Source: Clostridiales bacterium UBA6386 (GTDB lineage: Bacteria; Bacillota; Clostridia; Oscillospirales; Oscillospiraceae). Taken from it: a stretch of 64,000 nt of DNA. The notes beneath the pieces are model-generated. The model was not told where the DNA came from and did not search any database. It saw only the letters and a program-made list of their open reading frames with translations. The stretch covers positions 461 to 64,460 of the forward strand of contig DJQM01000059.1 of NCBI GenBank assembly GCA_002437585.1. Direction: 5' to 3'. Position numbers and translations under genes: made by a program. This document shows, piece by piece, positions 26,900 to 36,153 of this stretch; position 1 is the stretch's first letter, and every line of letters begins with the position of its first letter.

Positions 26900-28402
26900 T
26901 TATTCTCCGCATTTGCTGAACCGATATTCCGTCGGGCTCATATTCTCCATTTTCCGGAAGACGTTGTAGAAGCTGATGTAGTTCTCATATCCGATGGCAT
27001 AGGCGATGTCCTCCACCCGCATCCGGGTGTCGGCCAGCATCTGCTTGGCCACCGCCAGCTTGGCGTTGATGACGTGCTGCCGGTAAGTAATGCCGGTCTC
27101 CTTGCGGATCAGGGTGGACAGATGGTTGGGCGACACATAGAAAACCGCCGCCACATTCTCCAGCACCAGCCCCTCCGTCACATGCTCCCGGACGTATTCC
27201 AGCACATTGCGCACCAGGGCGGAGTTGGCCGGAATGTTGATTTTCTGAATTTCATGGAAAAAGCTGTCCAGCCAGAGCCGGGCGTTTTCCAGGCTGTCCA
27301 GCTTGGTAATGTTGTAGATGGAAATGTCCACCGAGTCTGTCCAGTTGGAGGTGGAGTTCTTCTCCTGCATGGCCTTGGTGCAGAAGGACAGGAGCATAAT
27401 CCGGATCAGGCGAAGCTTGCCGCCGCTTTTCTCCATCATGGCCTCCCAGACGGACTGGGCAGTCTGGGTATCCAGGTGCTGAGCCATTTTCGCGCAGCTC
27501 TGCTCTAAGTCCACCAGCCGGGTCAGCTTGGCACTGGGCACGGACTGATTGCCGAAAAAGTCCACGGTGGTGTGCCTGCCGTAGATCACATGGCGCAGCA
27601 GGGTCTGCCGTGCCTCGTCGTAGGCCTGCCGCAGCTCCGAGGGCAATGTGTGCAGATCGCTGACCGCCACCGCCTGATCCAGGCAGTTCCGGGAAATCAC
27701 CTCCGCGGTGTTCCGGGCCAGAATCTGCCAGTTATCCATGGAATCCAGAAGGCCGCAGTAGATCACCAGCTCTCCGTCCAGCACCGCGGAGACCAGCTCC
27801 AGATTCTGGGGCAGAGACATGTAGTCCACCCGCTGGAGCATGGGGCCGGTGACTCCGTCGGAGGACTCCACGCAGATCAGAAAAAAGCCCTTGGGAATCT
27901 GCCGGGCAAAGCCCAGGAAGGCGTTTTCCGTCTTATCCGTCAGGTTTCCGGTCAGGGCGCTCATAAACCGGAACCGGCGCAGAGCCCCATCTCTGCGCTG
28001 GCTTTCCATGGCCGCGTCCCGATCCTTGTGGAGGCTCTCCGCCGCCCGGCTTAACGAGCGGCACAGCTCCTCATTGTCCAGGGGCTTCAGGATGAAGTCG
28101 AAGGCAGACAGCTTGATGGCACGGGAGGCATACTCGATCTTCTCGTAGGCGGTGATGAAGATCACCCGGCAGTCCGCCAGCTCCTCCCCCAACCGCTCCA
28201 CCATGCTCAGGCCGTCCATTTCCGGCATATGGATATCCGCCAGAATGATGTCCGGGTGGAGGCTGCGAATCAGCTCAAAGCCCTGGCGGCCGTTGTCCGC
28301 CGTGCCGATGAGCCGCAGTCCCAGGGTCTCCCAGGGAATGGTGCGCCTGAGAGATTCCAGGGCGATTTGGTTGTCCTCAACGATCAGTACCGTGTACTCC
28401 AT
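26900..28402 (-). CDS. YesN-type response regulator with AraC output domain
   Basis: 500 aa. Receiver domain with VEDN at the start, the phospho-acceptor Asp56 in LADIHMPEMDG and Lys in FILKPLDNEE. A middle region of about 250 aa follows, then an AraC HTH at about 395-495 (AVFYVSPNHLSTLIRKETG, DIAYAIGYENYISFYNVFRK). It pairs with the kinase downstream and likely activates the neighbouring ABC transporter and sugar genes, as YesMN-type systems do in Firmicutes. Confidence 0.92.
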   Translation of the reverse strand: MEYTVLIVEDNQIALESLRRTIPWETLGLRLIGTADNGRQGFELIRSLHPDIILADIHMPEMDGLSMVERLGEELADCRVIFITAYEKIEYASRAIKLSAFDFILKPLDNEELCRSLSRAAESLHKDRDAAMESQRRDGALRRFRFMSALTGNLTDKTENAFLGFARQIPKGFFLICVESSDGVTGPMLQRVDYMSLPQNLELVSAVLDGELVIYCGLLDSMDNWQILARNTAEVISRNCLDQAVAVSDLHTLPSELRQAYDEARQTLLRHVIYGRHTTVDFFGNQSVPSAKLTRLVDLEQSCAKMAQHLDTQTAQSVWEAMMEKSGGKLRLIRIMLLSFCTKAMQEKNSTSNWTDSVDISIYNITKLDSLENARLWLDSFFHEIQKINIPANSALVRNVLEYVREHVTEGLVLENVAAVFYVSPNHLSTLIRKETGITYRQHVINAKLAVAKQMLADTRMRVEDIAYAIGYENYISFYNVFRKMENMSPTEYRFSKCGE

Positions 28403-28460
28403 GCTCCGCCTCCACTGTGTTTTTCCTATTCTATCAAAAAAGTGCCTTTTTCACAACTGG

Positions 28461-28512
28461 CTTTCCGCCGGAATCCGGCGAAAGGGCTGTTGCAATCTGC
28501 TGCAACAGCCCT
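28461..28512 (-). terminator. Candidate terminator/attenuator after the ABC permease
   Basis: Two stacked palindromes: GGGCTGTTGCA/TGCAACAGCCC, then CTTTCGCCGG/CCGGCGGAAAG on the minus strand. The T-run is short, so some read-through into the two-component genes is expected. Confidence 0.5.
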
Positions 28513-28531
28513 GTGTTCCCCGAAGAAGAAC

Positions 28532-29416
28532 TCAGCCCTTTACCGCGCCGGCCATCACGCCGCTGACCACATATTTCTGCAAGGAGAAGTACAGGATCAG
28601 GATGGGAAGCATGGCCATGATGAAGAAGGCAAACGCCAGATTCAGCTCCGCGGTGTTCTCATTGAAGTACACGATCTGCGCCAGGGGCAGGGTCCGGCTG
28701 GCCTTGTCCCGCAGGAGCACCACTGCCGTATTGTAGTCGTTCCAGACATACACGGTGTTCAGCACCAGCTGGGTGGCGTTGATGGGCTTGAGCAGAGGGA
28801 AGACAATTTTCCAGAAAATGCCGAACTTTCCGCAGCCGTCGATTTCCGCCGCCTGCTCCAGCTCCCTGGGCACGGTCTTGACAAAGCTGGTGATGACCAG
28901 GATGCTGATGGACACCTGCAGGCCTGCCCGGGCGATGATGAAGCCCAGGTTGGTGCTGACAAGCCCCACCTTGAACATGTTCAGGTACAGGGGCAGCATG
29001 ATGCACTGGAAGGGGATCAGCGTGCCCATGGTCATAATCACATACATGAGATTATAGAACCGGGTATTGTTCCGGGCCAGCACCCAGGCCGCCATGGAGC
29101 ACACGATCATCAGCAGGAAAATGGTGGGCACCGTGGTCAGGACGCTGTTCTTCAGACCCACCAGGAACTGCTCGTTTTCCGTAATGACCCGGATGTAGTT
29201 GTCCAGGGTGGGATTTTTCGGCCATGCCAGATGGCTGATGGTGATTTCGTTCTTATACTTGATGGAGTAGATCACGCTGATATAGAAGGGAACCAGCGTA
29301 ATGAGCACCAGAATGACGCACACGACCTTCTTGGCAAGCTCCGCGGCTCTTGCCCGCCGGTGCTGGAGAAGCAGAATCTCCTCTGCGGTTCTGGGCTTTT
29401 TTACCGTTAACGTCAT
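28532..29416 (-). CDS. CUT1 ABC sugar transporter permease (MalG type)
   Basis: 294 aa with six predicted membrane segments. The cytoplasmic EAA loop reads ELEQAAEIDGCGKFGIFWKI, typical for binding-protein-dependent permeases. It starts 4 bases inside the end of the partner permease. No ATPase gene accompanies the cluster; CUT1 importers of Firmicutes commonly share one MsmK/MsiK-type ATPase encoded elsewhere. Confidence 0.92.
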   Translation of the reverse strand: MTLTVKKPRTAEEILLLQHRRARAAELAKKVVCVILVLITLVPFYISVIYSIKYKNEITISHLAWPKNPTLDNYIRVITENEQFLVGLKNSVLTTVPTIFLLMIVCSMAAWVLARNNTRFYNLMYVIMTMGTLIPFQCIMLPLYLNMFKVGLVSTNLGFIIARAGLQVSISILVITSFVKTVPRELEQAAEIDGCGKFGIFWKIVFPLLKPINATQLVLNTVYVWNDYNTAVVLLRDKASRTLPLAQIVYFNENTAELNLAFAFFIMAMLPILILYFSLQKYVVSGVMAGAVKG

Positions 29417-30303
29417 GCTTCCACCTCGCTCTTTCTGAAGAAGTAGGTTACCACCCGGGTCAGCAGCACCAGCACGATGGTCAGCATTACCGCCGCCGCC
29501 TGGCCGAGGCCGGCCTTGCTGTAGCCGAAGATATAGTCATAGACGAACATGGCGGAGGTCTGCGCCGCCTCCATGTTTCTGGCCACGGCCATGGGGTAGT
29601 CGAAGCACCGCAGACCCCAGGCAAGAAGCAGCGTCACATTGGAGGTGAAGGAGGGCACCAGCAGGGGCAGGGTCACCCGGGCAAACTGCTGGATGCTGCT
29701 GGCACCGTCGATGGTGGCCGCCTCATAGTAATCGTTGGGGATGGCCTTCAGGCCGGCAATGTAGATGAGCATACAGTAGCCCATATCCCGCCAGATGGCG
29801 ATGACGGCCATGCCCGCCACCACCTGGGTGGACTGCCCCAAGGGGCTTGCGGCACCGAACAGCACCGAATAAACATCCGTATATACATAACTCCAGACAA
29901 TGGCCGCGCTGGTCAGAGCGGTGGTAAAGGGCAGGAACATCATTGTCCGGCAGGCGTTGGCAAATTTAGAGTTATGGAACAGCAGCAGGGCAAAGGCCAG
30001 TCCCAGCACATTGGCACCGATGTCATAGATCACGGTGAACCAGACGGTATGCAGGAAGGCCTGCTGGAAATAGGTGTTCTTCAGCATCAGGGCGTAGTTA
30101 TGCAGGCCGTTGAACTCCCGCTTGGGGCTGATAATGCTCTTCCAGTTTGTGAAGGAATAGGGAATGCCCTGAAGAAACGGGATAAGCACCACATAGGCGA
30201 ACAGAATAAATGCCGGCAGCAGGAACAGAAGGTTCATGCTCTGGGTCCTCACCTGCCGGAGCCTCCGACCCTTGACTAGCTGATTGTCTCTCATATCATC
30301 CAC
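29413..30303 (-). CDS. CUT1 ABC sugar transporter permease (MalF type)
   Basis: 296 aa from a GTG at 30303, chosen because GGAGG lies 7 bases upstream; an ATG three codons later (30294) is the alternative. Six or more membrane segments, beginning MNLLFLLPAFILFAYVVLIPF. EAA loop NDYYEAATIDGASSIQQFAR. Forms the heterodimeric membrane channel with the MalG-type neighbour. Confidence 0.9.
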   Translation of the reverse strand: MDDMRDNQLVKGRRLRQVRTQSMNLLFLLPAFILFAYVVLIPFLQGIPYSFTNWKSIISPKREFNGLHNYALMLKNTYFQQAFLHTVWFTVIYDIGANVLGLAFALLLFHNSKFANACRTMMFLPFTTALTSAAIVWSYVYTDVYSVLFGAASPLGQSTQVVAGMAVIAIWRDMGYCMLIYIAGLKAIPNDYYEAATIDGASSIQQFARVTLPLLVPSFTSNVTLLLAWGLRCFDYPMAVARNMEAAQTSAMFVYDYIFGYSKAGLGQAAAVMLTIVLVLLTRVVTYFFRKSEVEA

Positions 30304-30361
30304 AGTGTTTCCTCCACTATCATCACCCGGCATCGCCGGCGGAATCTTCTTTTCACGGGAA

Positions 30362-30393
30362 AGGGTGCCCGCCCCCGAAGACACGGGCACCCC
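30362..30393 (-). promoter_or_regulatory. Hairpin between binding-protein and permease genes
   Basis: GGGTGCCCG (30363-30371) pairs with CGGGCACCC (30384-30392). Such stems below a binding-protein gene commonly protect its mRNA or reduce permease expression; the second ABC cluster has an equivalent at 50616. Confidence 0.55.
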
Positions 30394-30418
30394 TGCATAT
30401 TACTTGGTACTGCTTTGT

Positions 30419-31783
30419 TTAGCCGTTCTCGGCGATGTCCTGATCGAACTTGGCCTGCATAGCGGACAGGCACGCGGCGGGGGTCTGGTTGGTGCCGTTG
30501 GAATAGCTCTCGGCGAAGGCGGTCAGATAAGTTCTCCAGTCGGTGGTGAACTGGCTGTTGAAGGGGGCGGTGAAGTCGCCGTAGTGGGCGATGTTGCCGG
30601 AGGCCTTGATGGAGGCCAGGGTCTTGACGATCTCAGGGGCGTTGTCGGCCACAGAGCCGTTCAGCAGAGGCATCAGGGACACAGCGGACCAGGAGCCGCC
30701 GCCCTTGGTGACCCAGTATTCCATGAACTGGACAGCGACGTCATAGCCCTCGGCGTTGGGGTTGACCATGAAGCACTGGTCTACCTGAACATTCAGCTTG
30801 GCGGAGCCTTCGTCGTCGATGGGCTCTACAAAGAAGCCGTACTCGAAGTCGGAGCCGGTAATCATGGCTTCCAGATCGCCGATGCCCCAGGAGCCGAAGT
30901 ACATCATGGCAGCCTGACCAGAGGTGAAGACCTCCAGAGCAGCGTTCTGGTCGTTGACCATGGCGTCATCGCGCATCCACTTCAGGCGCTTTGCCCAGGT
31001 TTCCAGGCCTTCCTCGAAGTAGGGATAGTCGGTCAGCTTCTTCTCGCCGCTCATGAGGCTGGCGAACAGATCCTTGTCGCCGGCGTCCAGAGCCTTCGTC
31101 CAGATGTAGTTACGCATTTCGATGTCACCGAACACGGCATCGCCGAAGGCGTGTGCCCAGGGGTCAATACCGGCATCGGCAATGGCCTGGCAGGTGTCCA
31201 GCAGCTCGGTGTAGGTCTTGGGCTCGCTCAGACCCAGGTCGGAGAAAATCTTCTTGTTGTAGAAAACGCCCCAGGTCTTGAAGTCGATGGGGAAGCCGTA
31301 GATCCGGCCGTTGGCGGAAACGTCGCCCAGGTCGCCGGCGGGCAGACCCAGACCGTTGATGACTTCGTTATCGGTCATGTCGGCAACATAGCCCTGCTCC
31401 ACCAGATCGGGATACAGGCCCGGGTTGCCCATCATGATCTCAGGCTGATCGCCGGAGGCCAGGGCGGTCTGCAGCTGGGGGAAATAGTCGGTGCCCTGGT
31501 TGTACATCACGTTGTCCCAGGTGATGTTGTACTCGGGGTGCTCCGCGGCGAAGGCAGCCTCAACCGCGTCCAGACCGGCCTGCTTGGTGGTCTGGGTCAT
31601 GTAGTGGAAAACCGTAATCTTTACGTCCTTCGCGCCCTCGGCAGCGGGAGCCGCGGTGGTTGCGGGAGCGTCCGTCTTGGGTGCCTCAGTGGTGGGGGTG
31701 TCGGCAGTCTTCGCGCCGCAGGCGGCCATGGAGAATACCATTACGAAAGCCAGGAACAGTGCTGCGAGTTTCTTACATTTCAT
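30419..31783 (-). CDS. ABC sugar-binding lipoprotein
   Basis: 454 aa. Signal peptide with lipobox FSMAAC (Cys at residue 22), then an Ala/Thr/Pro/Glu-rich linker (TTEAPKTDAPATTAAPAA) and a COG1653-type solute-binding fold (ITVFHYMTQTTKQAGLDAV, QTALASGDQPEIMMGNPG, FTSGQAAMMYFGSWGIGD). It captures an oligosaccharide or sugar for the adjacent permeases. The ligand cannot be read from sequence. Confidence 0.92.
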   Translation of the reverse strand: MKCKKLAALFLAFVMVFSMAACGAKTADTPTTEAPKTDAPATTAAPAAEGAKDVKITVFHYMTQTTKQAGLDAVEAAFAAEHPEYNITWDNVMYNQGTDYFPQLQTALASGDQPEIMMGNPGLYPDLVEQGYVADMTDNEVINGLGLPAGDLGDVSANGRIYGFPIDFKTWGVFYNKKIFSDLGLSEPKTYTELLDTCQAIADAGIDPWAHAFGDAVFGDIEMRNYIWTKALDAGDKDLFASLMSGEKKLTDYPYFEEGLETWAKRLKWMRDDAMVNDQNAALEVFTSGQAAMMYFGSWGIGDLEAMITGSDFEYGFFVEPIDDEGSAKLNVQVDQCFMVNPNAEGYDVAVQFMEYWVTKGGGSWSAVSLMPLLNGSVADNAPEIVKTLASIKASGNIAHYGDFTAPFNSQFTTDWRTYLTAFAESYSNGTNQTPAACLSAMQAKFDQDIAENG

Positions 31784-31821
31784 TGTGATTCCCTCCTATA
31801 TTTTTGTCTTTCGACGATAGC

Positions 31822-31850
31822 ATTATATCGGATATCTTAAAGGAATGCCA
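31822..31850 (-). promoter_or_regulatory. Candidate promoter of the binding-protein gene
   Basis: A perfect TATAAT (31827-31822) on the minus strand with a poor -35 (TGGCAT 17 bases upstream), as expected for an activator-dependent promoter; the YesN-type regulator is the obvious candidate. Confidence 0.45.
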
Positions 31851-31935
31851 TTTACTTGAGGTCGCATAATCTTAACAATTTATATTATCTGCATATAGTA
31901 TGTCAAAAACGGCATTCTATTTTTGTGCACATTGC

Positions 31936-32673
31936 TCATTCCGTATCGGTGCCCAGGGGCGTCGCCTCCCTGGCCCAGGTGGGAAAGTCCCGGATGGGGC
32001 TTTCCTGGCAGGCCCAGCGCGCCGCGTTTTTCAGCACCTGCCGCACTTCCTTCTGATAATAGACGGGGTAGGTTTCGTGGCCTGCCTGAAAATAGAAAAT
32101 CCGCCCCTTCCCTCTTGTCCAGCAGCAGCCGCTTCGCAGTACCTCCCCGCCTGCCGACCAGGTAAGGAACAGCTGCTGCTGGGGCTGAGGGATCTCAAAG
32201 TACTCCCCGTAGGTCTCATCCATGGGAATTTCAAAGAATTCCCCGGAAAGCCCCTGGGCAATGGGATGGGCGGGGCTGACGATCCAGTACCGTTGAAGCT
32301 CGTCGTTTTCCCGCCAGCGCAGGCTCTGGGTCCGAGTACCCATGAGCCGGGAAAAAAGCTTGCTGGCGTGAGCCGAATGGAGCACGATCAGCCCCATGCC
32401 CTCCAGCACCCGCTTTTGCAGATAGTCCACATGCTCGTCCGCCACTTCCCGCCAGTGCTTGTGGCTCCAGTAGACCAGCACGTCCGTCCTGTCCAGAATT
32501 TCCCGGTCAAAGCCCTGCATAGCATCCTGCATCGTGGAGGCAGTCACGGTGACACCCTCCATTTCCCGGAGGCAGTCGGCGATGGCTCCCTCCACACCGT
32601 TTGGGTAGATACGGCGCATTTGTGCTTCCGCTTCCGGCAGCGGGCGGTCCTCCGCCCAGACATGTACCTTCAT
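31936..32673 (-). CDS. ThuA-like domain protein (trehalose utilisation family)
   Basis: 245 aa. The glutamine-amidotransferase-like ThuA fold is visible: MKVHVWAEDRPLPEAEAQMR, DRTDVLVYWSHKHW, GMGLIVLHSAHASKLF and RGKGRIFYFQAGHETYP. ThuA-like proteins accompany Gfo/Idh/MocA dehydrogenases in sugar operons; 3-keto-glycoside processing has been proposed for related pairs. It lies 13 bases after the Gfo/Idh/MocA gene. Confidence 0.85.
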   Translation of the reverse strand: MKVHVWAEDRPLPEAEAQMRRIYPNGVEGAIADCLREMEGVTVTASTMQDAMQGFDREILDRTDVLVYWSHKHWREVADEHVDYLQKRVLEGMGLIVLHSAHASKLFSRLMGTRTQSLRWRENDELQRYWIVSPAHPIAQGLSGEFFEIPMDETYGEYFEIPQPQQQLFLTWSAGGEVLRSGCCWTRGKGRIFYFQAGHETYPVYYQKEVRQVLKNAARWACQESPIRDFPTWAREATPLGTDTE

Positions 32674-32686
32674 GGCTTTCTCCTTT

Positions 32687-33793
32687 TTACAGTTCCGCCC
32701 AGCGGTTTTCCCGGGCGGAGGTCAGGCAGGCATCCACGAACCGATTGCCCTGAACGCCATCGGCAAAGGTGGCGTAGGGCACGTCTCCCTTCCGGTAGCT
32801 CTCCGTCCGGAGGGAAGCATAGAAGGCGGTCAAGGCGTTTTTCAGAGCATCCGGCCAGCCGGGGGCGTGACCGGCGGGCAGGGGCAGATAGGGCGCAAGC
32901 TCCGGCGCGGCCGCCGCCTTGTCCACATACACCCGCTCATTGCCCAGACCCCGATTTCCGATCTGGAGCCAGTCGCACCGCTCCTGATACCAGCCGTATT
33001 CCCGGACATCGCCGCTGACCGTCACAAACAGGTCGTTTTTGTGTCCCAGCATACACTTGGAGAACAGGGCGGAGCCAGGGGTTCCGTCGGCAAACTCCAC
33101 CATCACGGCGGTGGTGTCGTCGGAATGGACGGCAATCTCCCGGCCGGTGGCCGGGTCAACCCGCACCGGATGGTGGGTGTACATCCGGGCGTACACCCGG
33201 GCGATGGGCACGCCCAGGACAAAGGCCGCGGTGTCCGCCCAATGAACGCCGATGTCAAGCAAGGCTCTGGCCGGGGAGGTCTCCGGGATCCGCCGGGGGG
33301 TGTAGTCCGTTTTTCTTGCCACGGACTCCTGCAAATAGCCGCCGCTGACGTACAGCGGGCGGCCAGCCTCTCCCCGGGCGATGCGGCCGCGCATTTCCAG
33401 CACCGCCCCATTCATCCGGTACTGGTAGTTGATGGCGTGGGCAATGCCCGCGGCCTGAGCCTTTTGCAGGATTTCCGCCGCTCCCGCGGTGGTCAGGCTC
33501 ATGGGCTTTTCCCCGTAGATGTGCTTCCCGGCGGCAATGGCCGCCGCGTTGACGGCATCGTGCAGGGCGTTGGGGGTGCAGTTATGGATCACCTGAACGG
33601 CCGGATCCGCCACCGCCTCCTGCCAGCTGTCCGTGACAATGTCCGCGTCATAGTACTCCCGGATGGCGGGGATTTCCTCCGGCCGATGCACCACCAGGGT
33701 GCGGATACGCACGCCGGGCACCCGGCGCAAAGCGTCATAATGGAGCTTTCCGATAAAGCCCATGCCGATAATGGCGGCGTTGATCTGATACAT
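32687..33793 (-). CDS. Gfo/Idh/MocA-family oxidoreductase
   Basis: 368 aa. N-terminal Rossmann fold INAAIIGMGFIGKLHYDALR, then HNCTPNALH and the conserved catalytic EKP motif as YGEKPMSLT; the C-terminal half is the beta-sheet GFO domain. It would use NAD(P) to oxidise or reduce a sugar or cyclitol hydroxyl. Close coupling with the ThuA-like gene suggests the same pathway, possibly via a 3-keto sugar (inference). Confidence 0.9.
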   Translation of the reverse strand: MYQINAAIIGMGFIGKLHYDALRRVPGVRIRTLVVHRPEEIPAIREYYDADIVTDSWQEAVADPAVQVIHNCTPNALHDAVNAAAIAAGKHIYGEKPMSLTTAGAAEILQKAQAAGIAHAINYQYRMNGAVLEMRGRIARGEAGRPLYVSGGYLQESVARKTDYTPRRIPETSPARALLDIGVHWADTAAFVLGVPIARVYARMYTHHPVRVDPATGREIAVHSDDTTAVMVEFADGTPGSALFSKCMLGHKNDLFVTVSGDVREYGWYQERCDWLQIGNRGLGNERVYVDKAAAAPELAPYLPLPAGHAPGWPDALKNALTAFYASLRTESYRKGDVPYATFADGVQGNRFVDACLTSARENRWAEL

Positions 33794-33806
33794 ATTGCCC
33801 TCCCGT

Positions 33807-34313
33807 TCATTTCAGCAGTCTTTCCGCTGTTTCGATGTTTTCCGGCCGACAGAGCAGGGTAAAGCCCGAAAGCTCCGGCTGTCCGGACAGAACCGTGTCC
33901 TCTGCCCTGCCCAGGCGGGTCAGCCCCCCGTCGGCGTTCAGCAGTGCCTCCCCGTCCGTCAGATAGCACAGGGAAATCCCCTCCTGCAGATCCGCCGCCA
34001 GCTGCACCGCCGCCGCCATAAAGGCCGAGGTGTCCTCCGCCTCCCCCGGGCGGCCGTCATAGCGGTATAGGTTTACCAGAACCGTCACTTTTCCGTCCCC
34101 GTTCCGGTCGTCCAGCACCGTTTCCAGCCGGGCGGCATAGCCCTCCCGGCTGCTTTCGGAAATCTGGTTTCCCGTGACGATGGAAACATAGTAGTCGGGC
34201 CTGGGCGCGCGGATCTTCTGCGCCCAGAAGTTCAGAAGCAGGAGCAACACCCCTGCCCACGCGATCAGGTACCATTTATAATAAAGCCACAGATGCTCCC
34301 ATTTTTTCTTCAT
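33807..34313 (-). CDS. Small membrane-anchored protein, function unknown
   Basis: 168 aa. One N-terminal membrane segment (WYLIAWAGVLLLLLNFWA) followed by a soluble ~135-aa domain (VSIVTGNQISESSREGY...VTVLVNLYRYDG). Not recognised. Its ATG overlaps the DUF624 stop (ATGA), so it is co-translated with that protein; similar small membrane proteins next to yesL-like genes are seen in gut Firmicutes as I recall. Confidence 0.7.
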   Translation of the reverse strand: MKKKWEHLWLYYKWYLIAWAGVLLLLLNFWAQKIRAPRPDYYVSIVTGNQISESSREGYAARLETVLDDRNGDGKVTVLVNLYRYDGRPGEAEDTSAFMAAAVQLAADLQEGISLCYLTDGEALLNADGGLTRLGRAEDTVLSGQPELSGFTLLCRPENIETAERLLK

Positions 34314-35044
34314 GACTCCTCCTCCGGGAAGAAGGTCTCAAAGACCGGATAGAAAATCAGGTTGGCAGTCAGGATCATCAGAGCCGGCGCGCCCAGCACC
34401 AGATACCAGACACAGTATTGGTAGAAATTCAGGCAGACAGCCGTCGCTGCCAGCGCAAAGCCAATGGCCGCCGCCGCCCGGCCGCCCCCGGCCAGGATCA
34501 GCACCAGGCCGTTGCGCAGAACCCCCCGGAAGGGCAGGCACACCATGGCGATCTGCTGGAAGCCGATGACCGTCAGACCCATCATCACAAAGGCACTGAC
34601 GAGCAGCACCGCCGAAAGGCCGATGCCCAGGCCGCCCTGGGTCAGGCTGACCAGCCGCACCGCCCAGGCCAGAGTGCCCCAGAGAAGCCCCAGAATCCAG
34701 CCAAACGCCGCGGACTGCTTCCAGTCCCGCTTCACGCTGGCGAAAAAATCCGTTCCCAGGGAAACGTGCTTGTCCCGGATGAGCCGCATACAGATAAAAT
34801 TCAGCCCCGTAAGCCCCGGGCCCAGAAGACCCAGACTCAGGAAAAGCCCCAGGCCGCTGAGCCAGTCCCCGATCTGCAAAAAGAAGAACAGGCAGACAAA
34901 AAAGGGCAGGCAGAACAAAAGGCACAGCAGATTCCCCCAGAAGAGCGTCATAAAGCTCTCCTCCAGAATCTGGAACCAACGAGCCAATCCCGTCCTGCGC
35001 ACCCCGTCGGGTGCCTTCTTCAGATTGTTCCAAAATGACTTCAT
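34310..35044 (-). CDS. DUF624/YesL-family membrane protein
   Basis: 244 aa with about five membrane segments. The N-terminus reads ARWFQILEESFMTLFWGNLL and continues LNFICMRLIRDKHVSLGTDFF, a pattern typical of DUF624 (YesL) proteins, which sit beside YesM/YesN two-component systems and CUT1 transporters. The biochemical role is unknown. It appears to be the first gene of the 25-35 kb operon. Confidence 0.82.
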   Translation of the reverse strand: MKSFWNNLKKAPDGVRRTGLARWFQILEESFMTLFWGNLLCLLFCLPFFVCLFFFLQIGDWLSGLGLFLSLGLLGPGLTGLNFICMRLIRDKHVSLGTDFFASVKRDWKQSAAFGWILGLLWGTLAWAVRLVSLTQGGLGIGLSAVLLVSAFVMMGLTVIGFQQIAMVCLPFRGVLRNGLVLILAGGGRAAAAIGFALAATAVCLNFYQYCVWYLVLGAPALMILTANLIFYPVFETFFPEEES

Positions 35045-35100
35045 GTAATCACAACCTTATCCTTCCGGAAAGAACCGGCGGTTCTCTCTTTTTAACCGTG

Positions 35101-35129
35101 ATTATATCATAATATCAACAAAAAGAAAA
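35101..35129 (-). promoter_or_regulatory. Candidate promoter of the yesL-like operon
   Basis: TATAAT (35106-35101) on the minus strand in a very AT-rich setting; the -35 is a T-rich, poor match. Divergent from the epimerase promoter. Confidence 0.45.
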
Positions 35130-35197
35130 GAAAATTTACTTTAGTTTTGTGCGATATATATAGAACTTACGGACTTCAACCGGATTCGTTCTTTTCC

Positions 35198-35226
35198 TTG
35201 CAAATCCCGGCGTTCCATTGTATACT
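35198..35226 (+). promoter_or_regulatory. Promoter of the aldose epimerase gene
   Basis: TTGCAA (35198-35203), 17-base spacer, TATACT (35221-35226), about 33 bases before the start codon. Confidence 0.65.
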
Positions 35227-35259
35227 CAAGCTGCAATACTGCATCGGGAGGGATCCGCA

Positions 35260-36138
35260 ATGAATCTGATCACCATTTCCAACGACCGTCTCACCGTCAC
35301 CCTGGATGGCTGCGGCGCGGTGCTGCACAGCATCCGCAAGGACGGAGCCGAGTACCTCTGGCAGGGGGACAGGAAATACTGGGCCCGCCGGGACGCCAAC
35401 CTGTTCCCCTATGTGGGGCGGCTGACGGAGGGTCAATACCTGCTGGAGGGAAAAACCTACCCCATGACCATCCACGGCTTCTGCATCGGCAGGGACTTTG
35501 CCGTCACCGGGAAGTCTCCCGACTCCGTCCGCTTCACCCTGACGGACAGCGAGGAAACCCGCGCCATGTACCCCTATCACTTTGCCTTCCATGTGTGCTA
35601 CCGCCTGGAGGGCAGCCGGATCGTGAAGTCCTGCGCGGTGGAAAACCGGGACAGCCGGATGATGTACTTCGGCTTCGGCGGCCATCCTGGCTTCAACGTA
35701 CCCCTGAACGGGGAAGGCGCCTTCGAGGATTGGGAGCTGACCTTCGGGGAAGCCTGTCAGCCGGTACGCATTGACCTGGATCCTGCCAACTACCGTCTGG
35801 CGGGTACCCAGTCCCCCTTCCCGCTGGCGGATGGAAGAACCATCCCGCTGAACCACGCCCTATTTGACCTGGATGCCATCGTGCTGGGGAATATCAGCCG
35901 GAGTCTGACCCTGCACAGCCGGAAATCCCGCCGCTCCGTCACCGTGGACTTTCCGGGCATGGGCTTTGTGGGTCTGTGGCACGCCCCCAGAACCGACGCG
36001 CCCTATGTGTGCATCGAGCCATGGGTCAGCCTGCCCTCCCACAGTGCCTATGCGGAGGACTTTGCCCGGCAGGAACACCTGATCCATCTGAGCGCCGGGG
36101 AGACCTATCAGAACCAGATCACCATCACGCTGGAATAA
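35260..36138 (+). CDS. Aldose 1-epimerase family protein (LacX-like)
   Basis: 292 aa from ATG at 35260 with GGGAGG upstream. Galactose-mutarotase-like fold: NLFPYVGRLTEGQYLLEG, the His of PMTIHGFC, a second His in YPYHFAFHVCY, and GFGGHPGFNVPL. This LacX-like group interconverts sugar anomers. It is divergent from the YesL-ABC operon, so it may serve the imported sugar, but the physical link is weak. Confidence 0.88.
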   Translation: MNLITISNDRLTVTLDGCGAVLHSIRKDGAEYLWQGDRKYWARRDANLFPYVGRLTEGQYLLEGKTYPMTIHGFCIGRDFAVTGKSPDSVRFTLTDSEETRAMYPYHFAFHVCYRLEGSRIVKSCAVENRDSRMMYFGFGGHPGFNVPLNGEGAFEDWELTFGEACQPVRIDLDPANYRLAGTQSPFPLADGRTIPLNHALFDLDAIVLGNISRSLTLHSRKSRRSVTVDFPGMGFVGLWHAPRTDAPYVCIEPWVSLPSHSAYAEDFARQEHLIHLSAGETYQNQITITLE

Positions 36139-36153
36139 TCGCCGCAGGCGCGG

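Noticed and set aside
25015..31840. Several plus-strand frames of 400-520 aa
   Set aside because: All are antisense to the kinase, response regulator, permease and binding-protein genes, and none has a family motif.
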